From contig CALLJA010000047.1 of assembly GCA_938008865.1 (NCBI GenBank), positions 1 to 14,046 on the forward strand: a stretch of DNA of 14,046 nucleotides, in the 5' to 3' direction. The position numbers and the translations under genes were made by a program. The DNA is from an uncultured Anaerolineales bacterium (GTDB lineage: Bacteria; Chloroflexota; Anaerolineae; Anaerolineales; Villigracilaceae). Every line of letters starts with the position of its first letter. The stretch's first letter is position 1. Below the pieces are notes generated by a model, which saw nothing but the letters and a program-made list of their open reading frames with translations, was not told where the DNA came from and ran no database searches. This document shows, in pieces, positions 5,931-12,373 of this stretch.

Positions 5931-5959
5931 ATTATAGCATACTTACTCAAAAAAAGCAA
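5931..5959 (-). promoter_or_regulatory. sigma70-like promoter for the lysis/dut unit
   Basis: On the minus strand TTGCTT (5954-5959), 17 nt, TATAAT (5931-5936). The 17 bases ending with the -10 (AGTAAGTATGCTATAAT) are identical to those of the promoter at 13333-13361. Its -35 lies inside the T-tract of the nrdJ terminator. Confidence 0.75.
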
Positions 5960-5982
5960 GGGTATGGAATCAACCATACCCC
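5949..5982 (-). terminator. Rho-independent terminator of the nrdJ unit
   Basis: On the minus strand GGGTATGG, a 6-nt loop, then CCATACCC and TTGCTTTTTTT. It lies about 30 nt past the nrdJ stop and shares bases with the -35 of the next promoter. Confidence 0.85.
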
Positions 5983-6010
5983 TGCATTTACAGACGAAAC
6001 ACTTGTTCTA

Positions 6011-8887
6011 CTACAGCGAGCACTTCCCGTAACCGCAGCTCAGACACTCGGCACAGCCGTCCTTGTGCACGAGGGGCTCCCCGCAACTCGGGCAAGCATC
6101 GTCCTCGACAGCTTTCTTGGCGTACAGCACCTGCTCCGAACGAGACTCGTCACGGTAAACAGTGCAGCCCTTCAATCCGTTCTTCCAGGCCAGCATGTAC
6201 ACCCGAGCCACATCCTGGACGGTAGCATCTTTCGGCAGGTTCACGGTCTTTGAGATCGAGCTGTCAACGTACTTCTGGATCTCCGCCTGGATGAGGATGT
6301 GGTCTTCTGGGCTTACAGTGTAGGAGGTGTCCCACACAGAGTCGGGAATGCCGAGCAGGCGCGTTTCCTCCACGCCAGGGTGCACGTACTGGACGAACTC
6401 ATCTTTGCCGTTGATGCGCACACGCCGAGTGTACTCGTGGGCAAACAGTGGCTCAATGCCAGAGGACGCCCCCAGCAAATTGGAGATCGTACCAGTCGGG
6501 GCGATGCTCAACAGCGTTACGTTGCGTAACCCGTGTTCGACGATCTGGTCTTTCAGGCCATCCTGCAGCGTAGCGTAGAAACCACCCTCGACAATCTCCC
6601 TCCTGCGGGATGCGCTCGCACCCTTCCAGGCCACGGATGGCCCCTTGCGCTTGGCAAGATCAATGGACGCCTGGTAGGCCGCGTCGCGGATCGTACCAAA
6701 CATGATGCTCGTCGCCGTCAAGGTGTCCTCGTTAGCAGCGTACCGCAGGCCCAGCTTCACCAGGGCATCCGCGTACCCAGCAACACCCAGACCAACCCTG
6801 CGCAGGAAGACGATGCTTTCGCGCTGCTTCTTGCTGATCGAGCGATCATCACGAAGCTCAATGTCTTGCACATTGTCAAGGAACTCCACCGCTGTGCGCA
6901 CGTCTTCACAGAGGGCGTTGGTGTCCAGGTAGGCATCGTCCGTGTAGGGATGGACAATGTAGCGGCCCAGGTTGGTGGAACCAAGATTGCACACGCCATC
7001 CTGATCCAGCAACATTTCTGAGCAGTTCGACACGAGCAGGCCACCAGTCCAGTACGCATGTTCCTTGTCGTCAACGGTAATGTCAAACACCTCCATGTCG
7101 CCAAGTAACTCAACACTTTGTACCTTCCCGCCCCTCGAGGTCGGGTGTGAGTACTGATTGTGTGCGGGAGGTACGTAGGCATCGTTCTTGTACGCCTGGA
7201 TGAAGCCGATCACATCCATGAACTTCTCCGCCTGTGTGGGGGACAGGTTCAGATCGTACGCTTCTTTCACGTCGTACTCACCGTTGTCGAAGGCGATCTT
7301 CTTCGCCTTAGAAACGGTCACGTAGGAAGTGATGCCCAGCGCAGACAACATCTGCTGCACCTGCTTGATCAGGGCATGGCTCGTCTGCTTCAAACCAACG
7401 CGAGACGCTGCACCGTCGATGCGCACAACGTACCCGTTGGCGGAAAACAGACCGCGAAGAAAAGATGCCATCTTGTCTGGGTTGGCGCGGAAGTACTGAG
7501 CAGGAACGACTCGCTCGTAGGTTTTAGGCAGGTCGCTGATGGTGAGCGTCGACTTCACGTAGTACGCACGGGCATTCGTATCGACGCCTCCGATCCCTAC
7601 GATAAGATCGGCCACCTCAGACGTCAGGTAGTCCTCATCCATACTACCAATGTACAGGTGCGGATTGACGCAGCCAGCGTGAAACGATCCATCCCCAACC
7701 AAAAGACCGTCCATGACCGCCTGAGCAGAAAACTCCCCAGACGGCTCGAGAACGCCTGCCGCAGTGTCGATCGTCTCAGCATCCCGAGCCAGCGTGCGCA
7801 CACCCTTCTGGAAAACCTTGTGGTCTTCTGTTCCAATGAACTCGCCCTTCGAGGTTGTATACCTGTGCACAGGCTTCACGCCAGTAGACCACTTACGCAA
7901 AACAGTAGTCCACCCGTTCTTTCCCATGATCACGCTGCCCTCAGAGATCTCGCCCATTGTCTTGATGCCTTCTGGCGTAAGCACCGTAGCGATCGCTGGT
8001 TGGCAGGCGTTCGTACCTACCACCTTCCACCGCTTCCCGAACAGGTCAGAGTTCGACATGCGCCGAGCTGTGTCTGCGAACAGCACGCCAGGCTCAGCAG
8101 CACGCCAGGCATTCTCCGCAAGTTCTTTGAAAAGATCCACGGCACGCACGGTAGTTTCCACGCGGAAACTCTCACCCCCACTGTCGCCTTCGTACCGCAT
8201 TGTCCAGGGAATGTCTTTGCGCACCGCCTCCATGAAGGCGTCGGACAGCAGCACGGAGATATTGGCGGACTCCACATGCCCTGGGAGGGACTTCACATGC
8301 AGGAAGTCGTAGCTGATGTGCCCCGAGTAGTCACAGAAGTCGCACCCGCTGCCCGAGCACTTGGGGCACTTGGCGTCCTGCTTTCCTTTGCGCCAAATGT
8401 CTGGGTGATCCACGCTCAGCGAGAAGAGCAGCGCGGCACGCCGACCATCCTGCCCGATCGTACCACCGACGTGGTTCAGCATCTCCATAAAGGACACTGC
8501 GCCAGTAGATGTCACGGCGGCGTTGTTGACGGGGGCGTCCTTTGGGCGCAGCTTGCTCAAGTCAAGACCAATGCCCTGCCCGCGGCTGGAGGCCATCATA
8601 ATGGTGTATGCTGCCTCTGAGATCGACTCCAGGCTGTCGTCCTCCACCTGATGCGTGGTGCAGTTGATCAGGCTCATACGGGAGTTCTGCCTACCATTGT
8701 ACGCCAGGATGCGCCCGCCTGGGCTGAATCGAAACGTGGTCAACATTTTGTGGAACTTGCCAGCAAGCTCCTGGTCGCCCAAAGCGACGGTGTCAGCAAG
8801 CGTCCTGTAGAAAGCGTCGGCGTCTTGCAGCGTGCCTTTGTACTTACGGTCAAAAATTTCCTGGGCAAAATCGGTAGGGAAGAGCAT
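6011..8887 (-). CDS. nrdJ: class II (B12-dependent) ribonucleotide reductase with intein, 958 aa precursor
   Basis: Reduces ribonucleotides to deoxyribonucleotides using adenosylcobalamin to form a thiyl radical. After splicing the enzyme is about 631 aa. Class II features are N-C-T-T-H (first redox Cys, residue 76), a small Cys-rich insert C-P-K-C-x4-C-D-F-C (about 174-184), the catalytic N-A-C-S-E (interrupted by the intein), C-N-L-G-S-T-N-L, a P-T-G-T-I-S motif, and a C-terminal zinc ribbon C-P-S-C ... C-A-E-C-L-S-C-G-Y-G-K-C. No ATP-cone is seen, and no radical-generating partner (NrdB/F or NrdG) is in the window, as expected for class II. The start is the ATG at 8887 with AGGAG 5 nt upstream. 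A hairpin at 8906-8936 separates it from the preceding gene. It supplies dNTPs together with dut. Confidence 0.93.
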   Translation of the reverse strand: MLFPTDFAQEIFDRKYKGTLQDADAFYRTLADTVALGDQELAGKFHKMLTTFRFSPGGRILAYNGRQNSRMSLINCTTHQVEDDSLESISEAAYTIMMASSRGQGIGLDLSKLRPKDAPVNNAAVTSTGAVSFMEMLNHVGGTIGQDGRRAALLFSLSVDHPDIWRKGKQDAKCPKCSGSGCDFCDYSGHISYDFLHVKSLPGHVESANISVLLSDAFMEAVRKDIPWTMRYEGDSGGESFRVETTVRAVDLFKELAENAWRAAEPGVLFADTARRMSNSDLFGKRWKVVGTNACQPAIATVLTPEGIKTMGEISEGSVIMGKNGWTTVLRKWSTGVKPVHRYTTSKGEFIGTEDHKVFQKGVRTLARDAETIDTAAGVLEPSGEFSAQAVMDGLLVGDGSFHAGCVNPHLYIGSMDEDYLTSEVADLIVGIGGVDTNARAYYVKSTLTISDLPKTYERVVPAQYFRANPDKMASFLRGLFSANGYVVRIDGAASRVGLKQTSHALIKQVQQMLSALGITSYVTVSKAKKIAFDNGEYDVKEAYDLNLSPTQAEKFMDVIGFIQAYKNDAYVPPAHNQYSHPTSRGGKVQSVELLGDMEVFDITVDDKEHAYWTGGLLVSNCSEMLLDQDGVCNLGSTNLGRYIVHPYTDDAYLDTNALCEDVRTAVEFLDNVQDIELRDDRSISKKQRESIVFLRRVGLGVAGYADALVKLGLRYAANEDTLTATSIMFGTIRDAAYQASIDLAKRKGPSVAWKGASASRRREIVEGGFYATLQDGLKDQIVEHGLRNVTLLSIAPTGTISNLLGASSGIEPLFAHEYTRRVRINGKDEFVQYVHPGVEETRLLGIPDSVWDTSYTVSPEDHILIQAEIQKYVDSSISKTVNLPKDATVQDVARVYMLAWKNGLKGCTVYRDESRSEQVLYAKKAVEDDACPSCGEPLVHKDGCAECLSCGYGKCSL
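7025..8005 (-). mobile_element. intein with LAGLIDADG homing endonuclease inside nrdJ, 327 aa
   Basis: Residues 295-621 of the precursor interrupt the conserved N-A-C-S-E active-site motif. The N-terminal splicing block begins with Cys295 and contains T-E-D-H of the N3/B block. Two LAGLIDADG-type helices are visible: G-L-L-V-G-D-G-S (about 394-401) and F-L-R-G-L-F-S-A-N-G (about 476-485). The C-terminal block reads F-D-I-T-V-D ... H-A-Y-W-T-G-G-L-L-V-S-N with Asn621 followed by Cys622. The usual penultimate His is Ser, which is tolerated in some inteins. The second endonuclease motif has Asn where the catalytic Asp is usual (S-A-N-G), so cutting activity may be weakened. The element is in frame and should self-splice. 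Confidence 0.93.
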
Positions 8888-8905
8888 CTGAACTCCTGTG
8901 ATTGA

Positions 8906-8936
8906 AAGACCCTCAAAGGTCGTGCCCTTGAGGGTC
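8906..8936 (-). terminator. hairpin upstream of nrdJ, weak terminator
   Basis: A perfect 10-bp stem (AGACCCTCAA with TTGAGGGTCT) with an 11-nt loop. Only TTTC follows on the minus strand, so termination is probably partial; it may instead set the 5' end of the nrdJ message or a processing site. Confidence 0.55.
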
Positions 8937-8954
8937 TGATGGATTTAGTTGTAG

Positions 8955-9386
8955 CTACTTCAAACGGTAAAGGCGGAACTCTGTCCGAGGATTTTCCTTA
9001 TCCACGGAACCGAACAGTACATGACTTTTGATCCAGCGATCGTTCGAGATAATTTCAGCCTGCTGCAAAAGATCAGTGAGCAGCTCGGCAGACAAGTCTG
9101 GTCGGTTCGACGCGTAGTACACGTGTGCCCACACCAGCAGAAGCTCGTCACGACTTCCCCACTTGTTCTTCAGGGCACCAGTGATCTGCTTCAGAAAGCT
9201 ACTCTGGTAGCTCATGGCCTTCTGACTCTTGATGATCATTGGTTTGTCCGTGCGTTTGTTCTTTACGATCCTGCGCTGGTTGGACTTCCTGCCAGGTTCC
9301 CCAAGAACCGTAAACTCCGCGAGCAGCTCATATTGCTCAGGCACATCGAACGGGAGGATCTCAGGATCCTTCTTCTTTCCTACCAC
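8955..9386 (-). CDS. RusA-like Holliday junction resolvase, 143 aa
   Basis: RusA-type enzymes cut Holliday junctions and other branched DNA as dimers. The C-terminal half has the family layout: a strand V-W-A-H-V-Y-Y, then N-R-P-D-L-x5-L-T-D-L-L-Q, then I-I-S-N-D-R-W-I and a final strand pair ending R-L-Y-R-L. The three Asp positions (P-D-L, T-D-L, N-D-R) match the metal-binding acidic residues, but the usual D-x-D-N and Lys are not clear, so it is divergent. The start is a GTG at 9386 with GGAG 7 nt upstream; the frame is open to 9440 without support. It overlaps the HNH gene by 26 nt, in a recombination cluster with RecA, SSB and RNase H. Confidence 0.7.
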   Translation of the reverse strand: MVGKKKDPEILPFDVPEQYELLAEFTVLGEPGRKSNQRRIVKNKRTDKPMIIKSQKAMSYQSSFLKQITGALKNKWGSRDELLLVWAHVYYASNRPDLSAELLTDLLQQAEIISNDRWIKSHVLFGSVDKENPRTEFRLYRLK

Positions 9387-9756
9387 CAGTAAACTCCTTA
9401 TTGATCGGGAAGGCGTTGGCGAGATCCTTGATGGCCTCAACCCACCCTAGCGTAGCGCTTCCTCCAGGCGTGATAATTGGCGGAGGGTGATGGCGAACAC
9501 ACGTACACAGCAGGTTGGTATAGTGCTCCCGCCAGTCGCCAACGATCCTACCACGACTGTACACATGGTGCACTTCCGAGGCCTGGCGCAGCACGCTCTC
9601 CTGAAAGTAGCAGAATACGCAGTACCCTCCGTCCCGCTGCTTTGCGAGCGCATACTGCCCGTTACGGTAATCTCTGAGTTCGCGCCGCTTGTTTTCCTTT
9701 TCTGCGATCCGAGCGCTTCTGGACGGCTTCGGGTACGGTTTCCGTGTAGTAGTCAA
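9361..9756 (-). CDS. HNH endonuclease-like protein, about 131 aa
   Basis: It has a Cys4-type HNH core: C-V-F-C (about residues 46-49), then E-V-H-H-V-Y-S-R-G-R, then N-L-L-C-T-C-V-R-H-H. The two C-x2-C pairs bind zinc and the H-H...N...H residues form the nuclease site. The N-terminus is very basic (K/R-rich to about residue 35). There is no ATG in this part of the frame. The first plausible start after the RNase H core is the TTG at 9756, with a weak GGGAAG upstream, giving a 95-nt overlap with the RNase H gene; the frame stays open to 9867. It could be a free-standing nuclease or a homing type; position in the recombination cluster favours DNA processing. Confidence 0.75.
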   Translation of the reverse strand: MTTTRKPYPKPSRSARIAEKENKRRELRDYRNGQYALAKQRDGGYCVFCYFQESVLRQASEVHHVYSRGRIVGDWREHYTNLLCTCVRHHPPPIITPGGSATLGWVEAIKDLANAFPINKEFTGGRKEEGS

Positions 9757-10186
9757 TCTTGGCTTCCCACTCTCTCGCCGACGACGCAACGGTGTCAGCG
9801 TACTCGTTGTATGTGTACCCGCTATGCCCAGCCACCTGAATGAGTTGGATCGAATGCCTGGCCACATGCGGGGCCATTTGATCCCAAATTTCGACGTTTG
9901 TTTTCAGCCTGCTACGCCGCTGCAGCCTTGCGACTCCATTGATTACGTACCTGCTGTCTGTGTAAAGCGACACGTTACAGGGCTGGTTCAGAGCACGCAG
10001 CCCCTCAAGAGCTCCGAGGGCCTCCATGTAGTTGTTCGTGGCCATCGGAACGTACCCACCCAGGACACGGCAGCGCGTACCCATCCTCAGGATAGCGGCC
10101 CAGCCGCCCTTCCCAGGGTTGCCCATGACAGAGCCGTCTGTCCACAGCTCGACGGACGGGAGTTTACTCGCCTGGTTCTGGGTCAT
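9662..10186 (-). CDS. rnhA: ribonuclease HI, 174 aa
   Basis: Degrades the RNA strand of RNA-DNA hybrids, for example Okazaki primers. The DEDD active site is complete: Asp in L-W-T-D-G-S-V-M-G-N-P-G-K-G-G-W (about residue 17), Glu in N-N-Y-M-E-A, Asp in L-Y-T-D-S-R-Y-V, and Asp in N-E-Y-A-D; the loop H is in V-A-G-H-S-G. A basic tail of about 25 residues (R- and K-rich) extends past the core and overlaps the HNH gene. It starts at the ATG at 10186 with GGGG 7 nt upstream; a TTG two codons earlier is possible. The start overlaps the end of the 10164-10379 gene. Confidence 0.92.
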   Translation of the reverse strand: MTQNQASKLPSVELWTDGSVMGNPGKGGWAAILRMGTRCRVLGGYVPMATNNYMEALGALEGLRALNQPCNVSLYTDSRYVINGVARLQRRSRLKTNVEIWDQMAPHVARHSIQLIQVAGHSGYTYNEYADTVASSAREWEAKIDYYTETVPEAVQKRSDRRKGKQAARTQRLP

Positions 10187-10379
10187 ACTCAATCCCCAGT
10201 GCGCTGGCCACCTGCAGCGCCACCATCTGCATTTCCTGTCTGAGCAGGTTCTGCAGCTCTTCGGGCCCGTACCCGCTTTCTGTGGCGAGCATGGACATCT
10301 CTGGTCTTACGCGGAGCTGTAAACTCAGCACCGCTACGATAGGCGTCCCTGAAATTTTGTACGGCAAACTGATCTTCAT
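10164..10379 (-). CDS. hypothetical protein, 71 aa
   Basis: It starts at the ATG at 10379, 5 nt after AAGGAT. The first half is beta-like (I-V-A-V-L-S-L-Q-L-R-V); the second half is helical and acidic, ending Y-D-P-E-P-G-E. It overlaps the end of the 10189-10677 frame by 191 nt and the start of RNase H by 23 nt. It could be an independent small gene or the C-terminal half of a +1 frameshift product of the upstream gene. No family recognised. Confidence 0.6.
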   Translation of the reverse strand: MKISLPYKISGTPIVAVLSLQLRVRPEMSMLATESGYGPEELQNLLRQEMQMVALQVASALGIEYDPEPGE

Positions 10380-10677
10380 TGACGATCCTTCCTGCCCGCG
10401 TGATTGTGACTGGCCTGCGTACGTCCGACAGCATGATATGCTCAGGAACTCTGTTCAGACGCATGTATAGCAGGTCGCGCCAGGCCATCTCGATGGCATC
10501 ACGCACAAGTTCTCTGTCTTGAAACTTGAGGTCGACACCGTACTCAGCCAGCTTGTCCAAAGCCAGACTGGCGAGAGCTAGATGAAGTGCCAGGTCTACA
10601 GACCAGTCGCGGTACTCTGACGGCTGATACTTCGCCAGCCGATTCTTTAGATCCTTGATTGAGCTGTAGGCTGGCAC
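10189..10677 (-). CDS. hypothetical helical protein, up to 162 aa
   Basis: It starts at the GTG at 10677, with AGAGGA 8 nt upstream and 5 nt after the stop of the previous gene. The first 115 residues look like a compact helical domain (L-A-L-H-L-A-L-A-S-L-A-L-D-K-L, later A-W-R-D-L-L-Y-M-R-L) with a strand-like V-T-I-T-R-A-G. The last 45 residues turn Arg/Gly/Ala-rich and lie entirely over another reading frame, so they may be run-on. I do not recognise a family. Confidence 0.65.
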   Translation of the reverse strand: MPAYSSIKDLKNRLAKYQPSEYRDWSVDLALHLALASLALDKLAEYGVDLKFQDRELVRDAIEMAWRDLLYMRLNRVPEHIMLSDVRRPVTITRAGRIVNEDQFAVQNFRDAYRSGAEFTAPRKTRDVHARHRKRVRARRAAEPAQTGNADGGAAGGQRTGD

Positions 10678-10681
10678 TTTG

Positions 10682-10981
10682 TTATTCCTCTACGACCTTC
10701 GCCTCGGGCTGCTCCTGGTCAGGCTCTTCGACAGCCTGCCGCTCGGAGAGGTGCTTCGTCACGGCGAGCGCAACCAGTACCCCAACGGCGAGGATCACCC
10801 TGGCCTGTACCGTCTTCGGGCTGAGCCCGATGCGTTCAAGGCGCATGTCGGCTTCCTGCACAGCCATGCTGTAGCTCTCGCCGTACTGCTCGAGGCCCGT
10901 GCCCAGGATGCGGCTCAAGAAGGCAGACAGCTCACTGTTGTTCATCAGACGTTTGTCGGATTTGTTCTTCGTCCTACCCAT
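10682..10981 (-). CDS. small membrane protein, 99 aa
   Basis: It starts at the ATG at 10981 with GGAGG 4 nt upstream. A basic N-terminus (K/R-rich, residues 1-12) and an approximately 50-residue helical region precede one membrane helix (about residues 61-77, A-R-V-I-L-A-V-G-V-L-V-A-L-A-V) and a very acidic C-tail. Its place between SSB and DNA-metabolism genes could mean a membrane tether, but nothing shows a partner. No family recognised. Confidence 0.75.
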   Translation of the reverse strand: MGRTKNKSDKRLMNNSELSAFLSRILGTGLEQYGESYSMAVQEADMRLERIGLSPKTVQARVILAVGVLVALAVTKHLSERQAVEEPDQEQPEAKVVEE

Positions 10982-10997
10982 GAATCCTCCTAAGATA

Positions 10998-11019
10998 GGG
11001 GCTCACTTGCGTGAGCCCC
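10998..11019. terminator. perfect 9-bp hairpin between SSB and the next gene, stronger T-tract on plus strand
   Basis: GGGGCTCAC, 4-nt loop, GTGAGCCCC. Reading the plus strand, TTTTGTTTT follows; reading the minus strand (the gene direction) only TATCTT follows. It may be bidirectional, or a leader hairpin for the 10682-10981 gene, whose GGAGG begins a few bases later. Confidence 0.6.
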
Positions 11020-11039
11020 TTTTGTTTTGCGTGGAACAG

Positions 11040-11441
11040 CTAGAACGGGTACTCGGTGGTGGCGGGCACAGCAGGCTCTTCCTGGTACTCCGCATCGTCT
11101 GCAGGGGCGCCGCCATCGTCTTTCTTGAAGTCCAGTGCTTTCCAATCGCTGACCTTGACCTCGAAGCCGTGGCGCTTCTCCCCGTCCTTCTCGTACGAGA
11201 ACGTGTCCAGGCGACCTTCGATGGAGATCAGGCGGCCCTTGCCGAGGAAGTTCGCAGCCGCTTCGGCGGACGTGCCGTACACGGAGCAATTCACCCAGAT
11301 GGGCTCCTTCTTGTCCTCCTTCTTCCCAAAGCGGTCAACCGCAAGGGAGAAGCGGGCCATCGCCGTGCCGCTGTTGAGGTACTGCAGTTCGGGGTCTTTC
11401 CCCAGACGACCGATCAAGTTGACGCTGTTGTTTGCTGACAT
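11040..11441 (-). CDS. ssb: single-stranded DNA-binding protein, 133 aa
   Basis: Coats single-stranded DNA in replication and recombination, normally as a tetramer. The OB-fold is recognisable from N-S-V-N-L-I-G-R-L-G-K-D-P-E-L to I-S-I-E-G-R-L-D-T-F (about residues 5-84), with A-R-F-S-L-A-V and W-V-N-C-S-V-Y-G. A short acidic linker leads to the C-terminal tip T-E-Y-P-F, equivalent to the D-I-P-F partner-binding tip. It starts at the ATG at 11441 with GGAG 8 nt upstream, just after the exonuclease stop, so the two are co-transcribed. Length is slightly short of the 150-180 typical for bacterial SSB, usual for phages. Confidence 0.95.
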   Translation of the reverse strand: MSANNSVNLIGRLGKDPELQYLNSGTAMARFSLAVDRFGKKEDKKEPIWVNCSVYGTSAEAAANFLGKGRLISIEGRLDTFSYEKDGEKRHGFEVKVSDWKALDFKKDDGGAPADDAEYQEEPAVPATTEYPF

Positions 11442-11453
11442 GATTGTGTCTCC

Positions 11454-12032
11454 TTACTCTGCGAGTTTTCGCATCGCTGCGTAGTAATTCCGACGAGCGG
11501 CTTCAGCGCCGCCCATAGCCAGGTGGAGCTTGCCTTCTTCCTCCACGCCCAGGGCGCGGGCAATGCCCCACCCTTTGAAGTTCTGGAACTTGACGCCCTT
11601 CTCCGATGCCACCCTCTTGGCGATGTCAATGACGTCAGTGGGCACGAACGGGAAGTCGAGCCAGTGCAGCTCAGCCCCCATGAAGGACTCCAGGAAACGC
11701 AAGTCAAACGTAGGGTTCTGGCCAACGTACTTCACAGACTCCGAGTTCACGTCGTGCTGCAGGAGCCACTCAACGATCGCTCGCTTGGCCTCACTTGGGT
11801 CAACCCAGTCGTCTCCGTTGAATGCGTCGTAGGACTTGAACCCGTTCACGTCGAGCGCACCAGGGTCTGCCTTCGCGAACTCGTCGGCGGTAGGCCGCAC
11901 GTTCACGAGCAGCGATTTCCGTTCGGTGTCGTCCTCGGAGCCATTGTCCAGGATAAACGCCAGCGAGAGCGGAACATGGCCCTTCTCGGGGGCCAGGCCA
12001 GTCGTCTCAATATCAACGAACAGTGTTCTCAT
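11454..12032 (-). CDS. DnaQ-like (DEDD) 3'-5' exonuclease, possibly inactive, 192 aa
   Basis: The start is the ATG at 12032 (protein MRTLFVDIETTG) with GGAGG 4-5 nt upstream; the frame runs on to 12074 across the terminator. Exo I is intact (D-I-E-T-T-G, residues 7-12). Exo II is present as G-Q-N-P-T-F-D-L-R-F (Asp about residue 109). Exo III has the His (L-H-L-A-M-G-G-A) but Gly-Gly where the last catalytic Asp is expected. Such enzymes proofread or trim DNA. With four of five metal/catalytic residues it may be weak, inactive or structural. It is the first coding gene after the tRNA/ncRNA unit and is followed by ssb. Confidence 0.82.
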   Translation of the reverse strand: MRTLFVDIETTGLAPEKGHVPLSLAFILDNGSEDDTERKSLLVNVRPTADEFAKADPGALDVNGFKSYDAFNGDDWVDPSEAKRAIVEWLLQHDVNSESVKYVGQNPTFDLRFLESFMGAELHWLDFPFVPTDVIDIAKRVASEKGVKFQNFKGWGIARALGVEEEGKLHLAMGGAEAARRNYYAAMRKLAE

Positions 12033-12042
12033 TTCTCCTCCA

Positions 12043-12081
12043 CAAAAAGAAAACTCCCTTGCGAGTGGGCACAAGGGAGTT
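12043..12081 (-). terminator. strong terminator ending the tRNA/ncRNA unit
   Basis: A perfect 10-bp stem (AACTCCCTTG with CAAGGGAGTT) with a 10-nt loop, then TTTTCTTTTTG on the minus strand. It stands immediately before the ribosome binding site of the exonuclease, so downstream genes need read-through or a promoter I cannot see. Confidence 0.85.
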
Positions 12082-12301
12082 GTGTACCACCGCTTTAGAT
12101 TGGGTAACGGTCACCAAAGAGAATAACAATAAGTGCACCAGTAAATGTTTCTCGGGCTCGGTGTGGACACATCAGCTTGTCAGGCCTCCCGCCACTCCGT
12201 GCATGCGCGTAACTCAGCAACGCCGCCTACTCAGCTTGACGGGCATTTCCGCTTGTTGCCTATAGCACCTCCCTTGCACTAGGATCTGCTCCTACCCGAA
12301 G
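12082..12301 (-). ncRNA. noncoding tail between tRNA-Pro and the terminator
   Basis: About 220 nt with no credible ORF or tRNA. It may be the 3' part of the large RNA, with tRNA-Pro embedded in it (a plan I recall for some GOLLD RNAs), or simply a 3' trailer of the tRNA. Helices are less obvious by eye here than in 12374-13189. Confidence 0.45.
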
Positions 12302-12373
12302 TCGGAGCGGCAGGACTCGAACCTGCACTATCTCGCCTCCAAAGCGAGTAACCTACCGTTGGTTTACGCTCCG
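12302..12373 (-). tRNA. tRNA-Pro (anticodon UGG)
   Basis: Cloverleaf on the minus strand: 7-bp acceptor CGGAGCG/CGCTCCG, D-stem AACC/GGTT, anticodon stem CTCGC/GCGAG with loop TTTGGAG (anticodon TGG), 5-nt variable loop, T-stem GCAGG/CCTGC with loop TTCGAGT, discriminator A. The C1-G72 pair is typical of bacterial tRNA-Pro. CCA is not encoded. A37 rather than the usual G37 next to the anticodon is unusual for proline tRNA. Confidence 0.92.

Noticed and set aside
7160..8620. A 486-codon open frame on the plus strand opposite nrdJ
   Set aside because: It is antisense to strongly conserved NrdJ/intein sequence, has His/Arg/Leu-rich shadow composition and no recognisable domain; the GC-rich coding strand explains the lack of stops.
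12082..12301. A third tRNA or tmRNA downstream of tRNA-Pro
   Set aside because: No T-arm (GGTTCRA-type) or acceptor pairing could be found.
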